Notes: a model not told the origin generated them from the letters alone. A DNA stretch of 64,000 bases from Setophaga petechia (GCA_024362935.1 JANCRA010000019.1:1580001-1644000); one strand, 5' to 3'; shown: positions 22,179 through 35,137, numbered from the stretch's first letter. Program-made: numbers and translations.

Positions 22179-23519
22179 ATGGTCCAAGGAGGGAGTTCTG
22201 CCCTTGCCATCATTACAGTCATCCTCCTCCAAGCAGCCCCCGGAGAACCCGACCAGATGTCCCGAACCGGCAACAACATGTGGACGTCGTTGGCCCGCTC
22301 TCTTGGCCAGGACCACATTTGCCTCCACGCCGAGGCAGCCACAGACCCTCTGTCGTCCTGTCTGGTGGGGATCCCTGTTTCCCCCCGTGATTACCCTCCC
22401 CCTCTTAGTTTATTAACTCATAGCAAAGATCAGGACTATACAGAGGCTTGGAGGAAACCTATCAACCTTCTCCTTCTCTCCCCTGAAGAGCCTCTGAAAT
22501 TCGATTTGCTCGGTTCCGCCAAGGCCCCTTTCTGTGTACGTTTTTCCGTACCGTATAGTTTGGTTAAATCCCTCCGCTCCAATGATCCCCAATGGACCAT
22601 GGTTGGGGGGGAATCCGACCACCAGTGGTGTGCGGAGACCTTCTCGGCCAGAGGTCCGACCACCCCGGATCTCAAACCCCGTTCGTTGCCCCAGGGTTTT
22701 TACTTTATTTGCGGAAACCGAGCATGGAACGGCATCCCCTCTCATCTGTTAGGAGGCCCATGTACGATCGGCCACGTGTCGCTGTTCACTCCCAGCACGC
22801 CTAAATTGGAGAATTGGCCGACAAAAAATTCTGAAAAGGTAATTAGGCGGAAAAAGGACTTGACAGAATTCGGCCCAGACTGTGACTCCAAAATTTATCA
22901 TTGGAATGAGGGCAAAAGGGTTGCAGTCTCTTTGTTTTTGCCGTGGGTTTCGGCCGGGAAGGCCATCGGCGAATTGGGCAGATTAGAGTGCTGGTCGGTG
23001 AAACAAGCCAACCTTACTTCCACAGCCATCGCGGGACTCCTTGCAGATGAGAAAATAACCAGACAGGCGATGCTGCAGAATAGGGCAGCAATTGATTATC
23101 TACTCCTCCTGCACCATCACCGCTGCGAGGAGTTTGAGGGTCTGTGCTGCTTCAATTTGACATCTAAGGCACCGAATGTGCAAAAGGCGCTGGAGGAAAT
23201 GAGAGGCCTGGTCAGCAACATCAAAAAAGAGACGGAGGACTGGTTGGGAAATCTGCTCTCTGGGCTTGGGCTCTCGGGCTGGGCTGGATCAATTTTGAAA
23301 GATATCTTGTTTGGAGTTTTTCTTATCTTAGTTGTCGTCCTCGGATGCTCCATTGTGTTGGCAGTGGTCCGGAGACTGGTCTCAAGACTCTTCGCCAACA
23401 ACGTTAACGTGGTCAGCTTCCCCGTCAACGAAGCTGACCCAGAAAATTCCGAGACCGGCTCCAGCCACCAGGAGACCATCCCATCGCCGGAGGAACCCGA
23501 GGATGACCATGAAGTTTGA
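22179..23519 (+). CDS. Env glycoprotein precursor, intact 446-codon frame, alpharetrovirus-like TM
   Basis: The ATG has a strong context (G at -3, G at +4). A hydrophobic signal peptide spans about residues 8-20. The surface subunit is short (about 205 residues) and has no N-X-S/T sequon. A basic cleavage site RRKK lies at 223-226. The transmembrane subunit has an internal fusion-peptide-like segment between C235 and C271, LQNRAAIDYLLL at 299-310 (immunosuppressive-like heptad region), CX6CC at 316-324, two sequons (N278, N326), a membrane anchor at about 375-397, and a 49-residue acidic tail. Cysteine layout and the region before CX6CC match avian alpharetroviruses, unlike the beta-like pol. 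Translation would be from spliced mRNA. Expression is unknown. Retained env open frames can act in receptor interference or be co-opted by the host. Confidence 0.9.
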   Translation: MVQGGSSALAIITVILLQAAPGEPDQMSRTGNNMWTSLARSLGQDHICLHAEAATDPLSSCLVGIPVSPRDYPPPLSLLTHSKDQDYTEAWRKPINLLLLSPEEPLKFDLLGSAKAPFCVRFSVPYSLVKSLRSNDPQWTMVGGESDHQWCAETFSARGPTTPDLKPRSLPQGFYFICGNRAWNGIPSHLLGGPCTIGHVSLFTPSTPKLENWPTKNSEKVIRRKKDLTEFGPDCDSKIYHWNEGKRVAVSLFLPWVSAGKAIGELGRLECWSVKQANLTSTAIAGLLADEKITRQAMLQNRAAIDYLLLLHHHRCEEFEGLCCFNLTSKAPNVQKALEEMRGLVSNIKKETEDWLGNLLSGLGLSGWAGSILKDILFGVFLILVVVLGCSIVLAVVRRLVSRLFANNVNVVSFPVNEADPENSETGSSHQETIPSPEEPEDDHEV

Positions 23520-23602
23520 GATTTTGTGGACTTTCATGTATGGACACTTTTCCGTTTCCTTTTCCAGGGACTTACCTTTGTTTTTTCTTTTTATTTTTGT
23601 GT

Positions 23603-23616
23603 AAAAAAGAGGGAGA
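23603..23616 (+). other. Polypurine tract
   Basis: Fourteen purines (six A, then GAGGGAGA) lie directly before the 3' LTR TG, preceded by a T-rich stretch. It is the expected primer for plus-strand DNA synthesis, and its end defines the LTR start precisely. Confidence 0.93.
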
Positions 23617-24356
23617 TGTTGCGGTGCGCCCCCGCAGTCTCCCTCCCCCTTCTCGGTTCAGTTAAACTTTAATTTATTGTATTGTAATGTATTAGTTTCA
23701 ATTACCCAAGATGGCGCTTGCCAGGTTTCCCCTCCCCCTGTTTTTCCCTCTGCAGATCTGTCCGTCATTTAGTTGCTTGGTTACTCCCGCCTTTTTGTAT
23801 CTTTTAATTCCCACCCCTATATGTTAAGTTGTCAGCCTGCCTGCCCGTCACTCTCTGTCCCTGCCTGCTTCTCCAGAACATTCTCCCCAGGACAGAGGGT
23901 GATTGGGCAGGAGAGGGCTGTCCCACCCCTTATGTAATTTCATTTGCCGCCTCCCCATGTCCGTTATGTTATGTTTCAAGGTTATTGGCCAGGGGAAGGG
24001 GTTCACCTCCCCCTGGTCCCCCTATATATGTTATGTTCTCCCCGCCCCTCGGAGCAGTTCCCTGCAGCCTCCTCCCTGTCAGTACCCTTCACTCCCTTCA
24101 ATAAACCTTCCCTCTGCTGTGGGGAACTGCTGCCTCACGCCTGGTCCTTCACCTTCGGTCGTGCTGTCGCTTCTGTTGCTTGGCCTGTTGGAGCTGCCTC
24201 CTCCACCTCAGACGTGGAGGGAGCTCCGAGAAGGGCATCGATTCCCAGTTGCTCCTGTTGGAGATCCTGGATTTTGCAGCTGCCCGAGCCCGGAAGAACA
24301 GGCTGTTGGCTGTGCATCTCTGTGGGCCAGCCGGGCTCAGATTCGGCACCGCCACA
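23617..24356 (+). repeat. 3' LTR (740 bp)
   Basis: Same length as the 5' LTR and identical by eye except A at 24287, where the 5' LTR has T at 15862. It carries TATATAT at 24023-24029 and AATAAA at 24100-24105. It can polyadenylate proviral RNA and could promote transcription into the flank beyond 24362. Confidence 0.97.
24100..24105 (+). terminator. Polyadenylation signal AATAAA (3' LTR)
   Basis: The hexamer sits 483 bp into the LTR, with TG-rich sequence about 15-25 nt downstream. This is the expected 3' end signal for all proviral transcripts. Confidence 0.8.
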
Positions 24357-24362
24357 TTTTTC
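24357..24362. repeat. Target-site duplication, right copy (TTTTTC)
   Basis: An exact copy of 15186-15191, immediately after the 3' LTR CA. Confidence 0.95.
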
Positions 24363-26395
24363 TAAAAATACAACCACATTAGTTATTATGTAGAAAGGCG
24401 TTAGAGACTTTAAACATGGTACTTTTGTGATTGTGATTATAATGTTCAAAATTAAGACAAAGAAACATTTATTTATCTTCTTCATACATATTTAGAGCCT
24501 TATCATACAGCACGAGGCAGACTACCTCACAATGGTACACTGTGTACACTCATTCTACTCCCAGGTGAAGGAAGTTCCTCTGGGAACAGCAACCTCCTTC
24601 CCTAACTTCAGGGTATTGAGTTCTAATTAAACTCAGCTTCAGAAAATATTTTTTCTGAACCTGAAGTATATAGGGGTAGGGCTTGATCTGAGTTATCTCT
24701 GCATTGAAGATTTCAGATAAGAGCATAAAAATCAGCTGTAGAGGTGAAAAAACCTTAATCACTCTTGGAGAAAGGTTAAGATATGAAAGTTTAACTAAGA
24801 TTGATTTTGGACTTTGGTGATCTTTGAGTTAATTAATTAAAAGCAGAAACAGATCAAAGATACATATTAATATTAATACCTAATCAGAAAGAACTTACTT
24901 CAGTCATCCTAAAAGGGCGAACTGGAGAGACCTTTCCTAAAACATGTGACTTGGCCTTCAGGCCCTTCTACCACACTTCTGCCATCGTTGTTGGCTGAGA
25001 GAAGGAGTGCCTTTCAGGCTCTTTCAGAACACCAGCAGCATTTACATGCTATTATTACTTCATGCCCTGCTTTTGCAATGATCCCCTTCCTCATTAGGAG
25101 AGCTCTGCAGTATTGAACCTCTACCAGCTACACAGTGATAATAGCCTCAGCTTGGAGTGGCATGAAAATAGATGACCTCTAGTATCAGTGATTACAATGA
25201 ACACATGCATGGTTTGAAATTACTCCCATCATATTTCACATCCTATTATATACATTGAAATTGGAACATGCTCAGGATGGCAATGTTTATGTAATCAAAC
25301 TCAGTGAATAGGAATAGAGTGCAGAATTGAATTCAGGAAATGTTGGCAGGCATCCTCAAACCTCACCTATCTTTGTGTGTCCTTTGTCCTTAGAGACATA
25401 TCAGATTGGATGCCTGTCGTTCGCTGTTGAGAGTATTTATCTGCACAGCTGATGATAAGCTGTAATTTTCATGGCTAAGACAATCTGAACCACAAGATTA
25501 TTTTGCATATCGTTGTAAAAAACAACATATTATTGTTCTCTCCTAAGTATTCAATTTGTTTCTTTAGTACTGAAGTCTGTGTGTATCAAACTTTTTTTTT
25601 CAGTATATTATTTAAAATTTAGATAAATTGAATTTTACTGTAAATTTAATTTCCAATCTACTTATATTTATGCAATAGTTGTAGATTTTTAGGTTCACAG
25701 TACGTGTTCTACAGTAAATCAGAGAAATAAGACTCAATTGTTTCATGGATTTATATTGTTTTCTTTTCGCCATCATTACATTTTGGTTTTTAGCAATAAA
25801 CATTAGATAGTTTCAGCAAGGAAAGCATATCCAAGGAAAACTGAGAAGTTCAGCTTGAGGCATTTTCAAAGGATGTTTCCTTGGTGAGAGATTTGAAGGA
25901 ACAAGGATATAGAGAAATATGAATACCCAGAACACAGGAAGATCTAAGGGACAGAAAAATCTCTACCTAAATGTAGGTTATTTAGAGAATCGGGCACTTG
26001 CTGCACAGAGGTGAGGGACTGCCAAAGAAGGGGGTTGTAACTTAGAAAATGGGGCCCTCTGTTTACTCTGCTCAAAAGTCTTTGCCCCTTGTTCACCGTT
26101 TCACTGTCTCATTGCTCAGTGGAGAGCAGAGCTGTAGATGATTAACATGTATTAGGCACAGTGTACGGGTTATATGCTTTCTTAAAAGATGGTTTTGTTT
26201 GAGAAATGGTGCCCATTTCATCTGAAGAACACAGTTTTTAAACCTGCGACGTTCAAGTATTTGAATTAATTGTTTTTCAGCTTGACAAAGAAATGCTGCT
26301 TGATGCTTCATAAACATACCCAGTACAAGCCACTTTTCAAAAGAAGTTACTTCCTTTTCAGGCTTTTGTATGTGTCCCAAGAGGTCAAAGTCATT

Positions 26396-26462
26396 CTGTG
26401 TGTCTATGTCTGTGTCTGTGTTTGTATGTGTGTGTGTTTAACCACTAAAAAAAAAAAAAAAA
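26396..26462. repeat. Degenerate (TG)n followed by A16 run
   Basis: TGTG-rich sequence with CT and TT interruptions (26396-26438), then a 16-nt A homopolymer at 26447-26462. It is simple repeat sequence. The A-run does not follow any recognisable retroposed gene. Confidence 0.8.
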
Positions 26463-29400
26463 TTAAAAAGGCACCTGCCATCTTTATAATATCAACCTTA
26501 GTGCTATGCTTTGAAATAAAACTTGTGCTTTTTGAATACGGCTTATTTTGAGCACTAAGATCCATAGATAAATATTTGAGCTAAAAAAACATCCTAGACA
26601 TATGGAGTGGCCATAAACACTCCTTTGCTCTCAGTCTCTACATGTTCACCCTTCCTTGTATGAAGTATGAATTAATCCTCTCCTCTCTTGTCAGATTACT
26701 GGGGGTTTCTCACCTCTTCTGACCTGCAAGGTCTATTAGGTCACCTTTTGAAGCAATGAATCTTTTTAAGTAACAACCCACCTTCCTTCAAAAATCACAT
26801 CAGGTGTCTGATGCTAGGCAGCATTCTACTGTCTTTTATGATTTCCATAAAGGATTCTGCTGTCATGTCAGTTTAAGCTGGTATAACTATGCTAACATTA
26901 ATGGATTTGTTCCTGGTTTATGCCTGAGTAAGTAAAAATAGACATAGACCCAATTTATTTAAAAGATAAGTAAAACAGAGAGCAGTTTATACTATTGTTT
27001 TTACCAAATGCTAATTTGAGTGGCCAAACCAGGATTATTTCATTAATGTATGGCAATTTTAGACCAGTGTAACTAACTTGACTCTAAAGTTATCTCCTTC
27101 CTTAGAAGCGACTCAATGAACCGAAGAATCAAATCTCAAGTTTATAGTTCAGATTTAGTAAGTATACTCAGAAACCCAACAGGAGAAGATGAACGCCCAT
27201 TTAAAAAAAACATTTAAAAATAGCATAACTGTATTTAAAACTGTGAAACTTTTTCTGTCAAACTAAGTAAAACGGATTCCATAGAAGAGTTTTGCCTTTT
27301 CTATTAGATACATATGAATATTTAAAGTATACAGAAGGATTGTTTTTTAAATTCTATACTGTAAAGGTTTTTTCGTATCAGGAAAAATGTCATTGTAATC
27401 CACATAGACAGAATTTCTCCAGAACTTTCTTGCAGAAACTACCTCTTGTAAGAGCAAAATACAAACTGTTTTGTTCATCCAGATCTTAGAAATTGCCAAT
27501 AAGGATTTTTTTACTAATATTGTGATGGTTGTTATGAAGTTTGGGTTTGATTCAAGATTATTAAAGGAAATGGAAATACCTCCAACCTAAGGGGTACATG
27601 AGGAGAAACGAAAGAGTAACAAAATAAGACTCAATTTTCTTCTGTTAACTGATACAGAGATGGAGCTGGAGATAACCACGGCAACAGCAAAAACTTATCA
27701 GAACTATTCCTTGAATTCTTTGTAACTGTGTATGAAAATCCCCAGACTGCTTTAAGGTTTCAAATCAGGCAATGCCAGTGAAGGTTAGAGATTTCAGGGA
27801 AAATATCTCTGTGTGGTATACTGGCATTAAGAAGCCATCTAACAAAGACAGGCTGATGCTGCATGTTCCAATTACTGAGAGCTGTTATAAGGAGTGTTTG
27901 CAAAGCTCTTAGATTTCTTGATAAATAAGAGACACACAGTGCTATGTTTTATTGTTATGGTTAATGACAGTGAGAGGCATGACAGCCAGGGAGATACGAA
28001 GACAAACTGAACTCTATACATAAACTGGCTTTTTCCTTTGTGCTAGCATTTTGATCTATTCCAGATATTTTATAGACAGAATCAAATGCAACAGCTTCTG
28101 AATTATCCCTATCTTTCAACCAAGGTACAGCTTCCAAAAATGATGAGCATTTCTTATTGCAAGAGTTAGTGAGGTTTAAGGAAAATTTCTTTACTGCTTG
28201 GATATTTAACTCTCTTGCTTGTTCAAATCATATTCTGGTATGAAAATTTCTTCAACTGTCAGGAAAAGCACAGAGGATTTCTGCCTGCTTCCTCAATATA
28301 ACAAATTCTTTGTGTCTGGAATCAGTGATGTTTTGGTCAGTTCAAAATAATCTGATCTGATCCCAGTCCTGTTTAGGCCAAGTTTGAATGCACTGACTTC
28401 CACATACTATCCAGAAGTGACATCTGCCTAGCAATGGCTGTTAAATAGATCGCTGGAAACCTTACCAGAAAATGAATGTCAGTGTAAAGATTTCTCCTTC
28501 ACTAGTTGATTTTTCTTTTTCTTTAGCTGTTCCTTATTCTTCCAGATGCTTTGTTTCCTGTCTCTGCATTCAGTGCCCTGAATGCTGTTTGGACTTGTTC
28601 AGCTACGTGTTTGTTGTTGTCTTTTGACTTCTGAAGCAATTCTATTAAGATGGATGGTATGGAAATAAATAAAATAGGATTCTAGAAGGCTACATCTGAA
28701 AATCCTCTTATGGATTATGGATTCTTATTTCCTAAACACAATAGCTGAGATTCTATACTGTGTGTTGCTAAAAAAAAACCTCACGTCACAGCCTTGGGGA
28801 ACAAAAGAAAGCCACAATGATGTTAAGCTTGTCTTACTATTTTCTCCGGGTTAGATATTGGTCATGCTGGATTTCAAAAAGCCTCAGGAGACAAGCAGCC
28901 TTTCTCTCTGGCCAGATGTGGTACTACAGAGAACCTTTGCTGCCCCACATAACATAGTCCTGGTTTCACTCTGTTTTCTCACTCTCAGCAGGTTGTTAAC
29001 ATCAAGTTTGTAAAATTATTACTTTTTTCTGAACTAAAATTAACCTTTGCAAATAAACCTGGAAAATTAGAGTAGACACAGACCATGCAGACATTCTGTC
29101 TGACAAGAAAGAGGAACATGGGATAAAACTTTTACTTAATTTTTTAAAGAAAGGGCTATTTGTTATTACAGGTTTGGTTTTTTTAAAATTATCTTTAGCT
29201 CCTCTGTTCTCAATATATTTAGGATCTAGAGACATTTAAGAGTTCCTTGATTTTATTTTTTTGGCACAGTACTTCTACACAGACTGATTTGATTCAGCAA
29301 AACTAAACCATTGGCCCACCCAACAGATAAAAGCTTAAACAAATAAACAGACCTTATAATATGACTTGAAGGAAGCAGGTGTAGTCAAACTTCAGAAAGG

Positions 29401-32400
29401 TAGATTATAGTGATGAATATTCTTCAGAGACATAATAAAATTCCAGCTGAAATAAATAAATATAGAAACTGTGCAGTCTGAGAAACCAAATTTATTCTAT
29501 CTGTAGAAAAAAAGCTTTTAAAGAAACAAAAACGTTAGACCATAAGTGGCAAAAAATTGTACCAACTTCCAATTTGCAATGAATTCCCTTCCCAGTATAT
29601 TGTGTACCAGTCATTAAAAAAAGATAGGACAGAAGACAGTTAAAACTGGTGAAAACTGGTAGATAACAGTTGACTAAATAACTCCCATTATTAAAATCGG
29701 AAAATATAAAATTAACAGAAGCAAAATATCATTACATTTCAAAAATTTATTGAGCTTCATATCTATTTGTATGTATTCAAAGATCTAATTTTGTCCTGAA
29801 GACACTGAAACTAATAAATCAAGTTCAGCTTCAAGAAAGCTATGATATTTCTTTGATCACCTATGAAAGATTTGATCAGAACCAGAATACTGTGATTTTT
29901 TTATTGGTTAGAGGATGTTTTACAGGTAATTGACTTACTGAACATCTGTCATTATTTACTCTGCCAATAGAGACAAACTGATAAAAACAGTTTAAGAGAG
30001 TTCCCAACTACATGCAGTTATGATGGAATTAGGGCCTTTTGTACACTCATGTAGCTACTTATTGCTTTCTTTCCAAAAAAGAAATTCTGGAAACTTGATG
30101 AACCCAAAATAAGGAATTTTCTTTTCTCATTTTACATGGTTAATTCCTTTTGGGCAGAGATGTTAACTACCTGCCTAAAGTTTATTAAGCCTTACTCCTC
30201 AGTTAATTTTTGGCTGATATGCCTTACTTCTTCAATGCAGGTGTAAGCTCAGTAAAGGGATCCTTTAAACATCCTAAGTATACAGATATTTATAGTGTGA
30301 AACTATGCAAACCAGCAAAATACACCAGTTTTTCTGCACCAACATTGAATTGTAAGAAAGATCTGTTTATTTGCACTTTCTGAATATTTGGAGACTCTGC
30401 CCATATCTACCGCATCATACAGTTGGGAACTTCGACAATGAAGATCCTACCTTGGAGAATGTAAAACCTTGACAAGTAAATATCCTTATTATTATGTATT
30501 TTTGAAAGCTAAGAGTATTCAAACTTCTTTCCCATTACATTGTGTTCCTCTTTTTTTCTTATTTTTTATTTGATCTCCAAGCCTATTGACAATGAATGCA
30601 ATAAGTAATAGTCTCTTTATTTTACAATTAAGTTTCTGTTAGTAGTGCCTCCTCTATTCTTTTTTTGCCACATCCAAGTTATTTATTTTTACAGTACTTG
30701 TGCATTTCATTATTTTCCGTGAAATCAAAAAACAAGGACATGATCTCAGGATGCTCTACTTCACCTTCAAAATTATATTCTTGACTTTTTTGCTGCCAGT
30801 GGCTTTGAGAAATTTATTACTAATTTTATTTGTTATTTTTACTATTTGCTTCTCTAATACATGTTATGTCATTTGCAGTCCTATTTAAACAATTAAAGAA
30901 ACAAATCTCAAACCTCCTTTCTCCTGTTTCTTCCCCTGGACCTCTTCTATAATCTCATAATAGCTTCTTCCCTGTATAGCTAATGTGCTAAAGTGCAAAG
31001 TCACAGAAACGGGCAAACTATGCCAGTAGCTATGTTTCCAATCAAATCAGATGAAAGCTGCTGTGTTCATACCCAACACCCTGATGACTCAGAAATGAAG
31101 AATTTACTTCAAACAATGTTCTTCAAGAATCTTTTCCACATTAGATCCTGAAAGAATTTAATTTCAGATGTGTCATGCTTTTAACTGCTTGAAAAGAGTC
31201 TTCCAGGACACTTTTCTCACCTCTTTAGAAGAAAAGATATTTTCCATAGAAGAAGACTTGGGAATAGGTTTGTTTCTCTCAAACACACTGGACAAACACA
31301 CACTCAGAAAATTTATTCCTGAGTTTTTCACAGTTCAGAATGACAATAATGTGAATGCTACAAGTGTTTCTTGCTTTATATTGCCAGTGATACCTACTTT
31401 GTATTTTGGAATAATAAGGAATATGAAGCATCTGGTCGTCTTTAGATCATGAATGCACAATTAATCAAAATATAAAATAACAGCACAGGATAGGAAGCAT
31501 AATCTCTAGTCTGAATGTTTTTCTTGAAGAAAATGATGTTAAGTACTAATTATGGCACATCTGCTCATACTCTAGCCTGAGTAAGAAGTCCAAAGAAAAT
31601 CAACAAGTAGTGGAATTACATACTACTTCTGCATAATTATCACTGAGTAAGATAGCAGAATCTGATCCTCATGTTTTTAAAATATTTGTCTCGCTAAAGG
31701 GTAAACATTTATCAAACTACCTTATTACTCCAGCTCTTTTAACCTGAGATTTATATCTTGTACATGCCAATTATTCCATTTCATATTATCCTCAATGGAA
31801 ATTCTGCTGGTTTATGAATTATTATATATGTTACTGAACATCCATCTGAGCAGAACTATTTTGTAATTCAAACACCCTGCATGGCAGGTGTGATATTTAA
31901 TAAACTTTCTTGAATTATATGATAATGATCTATGCTTTTACCCTCAATCTGAAAAAAAATAAAAACACATTTTCAGACTACAAGAGACATCTTTTACTGT
32001 TGCTATAAGTACCCTTTTGTCCTTGTATTAAGAAAATGGTGCCCAGCTTCAAAGCACCTCAAAATGTTTGATCTCTTAAATAAATCAATAAGACTTTTCT
32101 ATTTGTCACCACATAAATGTCACATACCCTAGACCCTCTTTTCACTTACATGGCTCTAGCAGATAGCATATCTAATATTTATTTTATATTATAACCATAC
32201 AATGCATAAAATATATGAAACCTTCACACTAATCCTGCTTCCTGCAGGAAGAAATGTGATATACAGCATGTAGAGTTAAAATAATAAGCATAATAAAGCC
32301 TAAATTTCAGAAGATTATTCAGAAGTTTCATTTTATTAATTCATACAGAGAAAAAAGTCTTCTTAGGGTGGGTTGGGACAAACTGGAAAGGAGATGAGTT

Positions 32401-35137
32401 TCTAGCATAGAAACAGTTAGTTGCATTTTAAAAAGTAATTTAACTCAGTACTCAGTAGTGTAGACACAGTATCAGAAATCAGTTCCTAAACAAAAATCAA
32501 GAAAGAAAAAACAAATAATACACCCAAAAACCAAACACAATAGAGAAGCTCCTGACCTAGTGCAATATACAGACTGCATGTCAAAATATTCAAATTTTAA
32601 GTCACTCTTGCGACTTGAACTACCTTTTTGTTTACAGTTCACCTTTGATGTTACAGATACCTACTGTAACATAAACACAACATTAAATATAATAACAACA
32701 ATAAAAGGAAGGAGTGTGTTCCTGTGAGAGCGTAAAAACAACGTGGCAACATGTTCAGAAAGGTCACAATGAAAAGGCATTTGGAGATGCGTGCAAGCTA
32801 GGAAGTATCAGTGAACATGTTGATGGTGGAAATACCTAAAAAATATTGTTAAGCAAGTAAATATGAGACTGTTGAAAACAAGGCATGTTGCAAGGACGCC
32901 TGCTCCATCATAACCAAAGTTCTCCCCCTTTGATCGATTTTAATAGCATTTAATTATGTTTCCACTAGATCAAATAAGAGATGGGATTTTTTAAATGTCA
33001 TATTCTATTGTGTTATAGACCACTTGGAGCCATTTAGGTCTATATGAGTTCAATAATACCCATTCTGAAACTCAGCAAATAAATATTTATAAATGATAAA
33101 GAAACATTGCTCCTTGGAGCCTATCAATAATGCATATTTTAGAAGTCCTTAAATATATGATAAACAATAATGGCTCCAATGGAACAGTCAACTCTCATAA
33201 ACTTCTAGGAGGAATTACTTTTTTCTTATTTCATGTAAGTCTCTATTACAATTCTATAGCAGAGGAACCATGCTTTAAAATAACTCTGTAAAAGTGATAC
33301 TATAGATGTGCTTGGTTTATAGTGATACTTTTTGTGGCTAGGAATAAGTTGCTATTTGTGGTAGGCACTATGGGTTTTTTATGCTTTTTATGCAGTATTA
33401 CAAATACAAAGTGCTTAGCAATTCCCTTAATTCCTAATAATAATTATTCTTTGTTGCCTTGTAGCTGCATTGAAGAGGTCCCCAGTGCATTAAATACCAT
33501 AGAAAATGTTAAAAAACTTAACACACATGCAAAAGTTTTGTTGTTTAAAATGAACAATATAAACCCAATGAGCTGCATGGCATTGTAACATTGAATGAGC
33601 ATAAAAGTGCTCAGACAAAGCTATCTTAATCCTGTACAAAAACAATTGTGTAAGCTAATTTCACTCCTCCCTGAAGTAGTTATACCTAGGCAAAGTTTAC
33701 TTGTGGACAAAGATTGAGAGGTGTTTCCCATGCTGTTTACAATTTTGCCAAGTAAGACAAACATAAGGTAAAGCCAAGAAAATGAGAGACTCATGAGGAG
33801 GTGAAATGACTTTCACATATTAACGCAGCAGGTGAATAATGACAGCCATGAATCTTTAATAACCAGGGAAAACATGTGAGATCCTTGCTGCCATGTATGC
33901 ATCATCCCCCTCTTACACTGTTCAGTTAACAACATGCAGTGAATTAATGATCTTCAGCCTTTAACTCTGCATTTTCCTCCTATACTAATGATTTAAGCTG
34001 ACTTAATGAAGCATGACTGTGATACTTCCTTTGCAACTATATCCAGCATCACTAGAGAATAATTCAGATGAGGAGATCTCCTCGTGAAGATCAGTGCAGC
34101 AGCAGCACTGAATCATAACTAGAGGGAAAACTGTTTTTATTATGAAGCACTGCCTGAAGTTCATGTCTGATTCTTTTTCTTTAGAAAGCTTCTAGTAGAA
34201 TGAGATCTCTCAAGATGTCTCTAAATGACAGATGTAGTTGCAATTACATTTTATTTAATAAAGAATTACTAAAACAATGAAGTAAAATCCAAACTGTTGA
34301 ATATACTCAGTGTAGAAGAGGATTAAAGCAATTCTGCTAATTTACTTTAGTAGCAGACTGCGATTTTGCCAGTTTTGGGAAATTCTTCCATATTCCAACC
34401 AGTATTAACAAATTTTACTTTAGATAGTCCCATAGAAAAGGGAAGGCATACACATACACTGAATGAAAAGTCAACATGTTTGCTTAAAAGAAGTTAGAAA
34501 TCTTTGTTCACAGTGCTCAACAGGTCAGTAAACTGGTGACAGAGCAATTTGCATGCAGCCAGTCTCCTTACTTCAAAATTCTTCCAGGCTTCTTTTCCAC
34601 ATCTGCCAATGTGCCTGCAGGAGGAAGCACCTGAGAAGCACTTGAAGCACTTAATTTTTTTCTCCTACCAAAAAGGTAATTTTTCTGTAATAGCAATCAG
34701 CTCAGCCACAGGAACTTAAGAGCCCCCAGAGCACCATTGGTCCTTGTTTTTTCTAACCACCTCTCCCAGTACTTCCACCCCAGTGCCCCCTGTACAGAAG
34801 CCCCACAGTACCTCAGCCCTGAGCTCACAGACTCAGCAGAGTTAAGGTGTGGGCAAGTGGGGACCAGCAGTGACCCAGGCTGCTGCTTTCCTGCCTGCTG
34901 GTCACTAGGCTGGCAGTGGGTTCTGTAAGCACCAGAAGTCCTGCCCTGCTGCTCCTGTTCATGTGCCAGAGGGTGCTGCTGGTTTTGGAGGCAGCATGAG
35001 CCCTGTTCATCCTGTGGTCACCCTTTGCTCTAGCTTGTCTTCCCTCAAAAAGCTCAACCCTGACTGGTGCCAGCCAACCTTACCTGCCTGCAGACTTGCT
35101 CTACAAGAAGGGGAAGGAAAGAAGCAGAATATTGAGG

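Larger units (their letters stand above)
15192..24356 (+). mobile_element. Young class II (ERVK/beta-like) endogenous provirus with alpharetrovirus-type env
   Basis: A 9,165-bp provirus in the order LTR, primer site, gag, pro, pol, env, polypurine tract, LTR. It is bounded by TG...CA and a perfect 6-bp duplication. The LTRs are the same length and differ only at 15862 (T) versus 24287 (A). GC content is visibly far above the AT-rich flanks, and the edges are sharp. Class II assignment rests on the primer site, the 6-bp duplication, the separate pro frame reached by -1 slippage, and the RT and integrase sequence. Env is of a different lineage. Coding damage is two in-frame stops (gag, RNase H) and an unexpected pro/pol frame relation. 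The element cannot make full-length Gag or Gag-Pro-Pol as it stands, but env is open. Confidence 0.97.

Noticed and set aside
26447..26462. A16 run as a possible processed-pseudogene tail
   Set aside because: No recognisable gene or RNA precedes it; a degenerate TG microsatellite does.
34600..35110. GC-richer patch considered as an exon or old LTR
   Set aside because: No LTR ends, no duplication, and frames of at most about 70 codons without domain.
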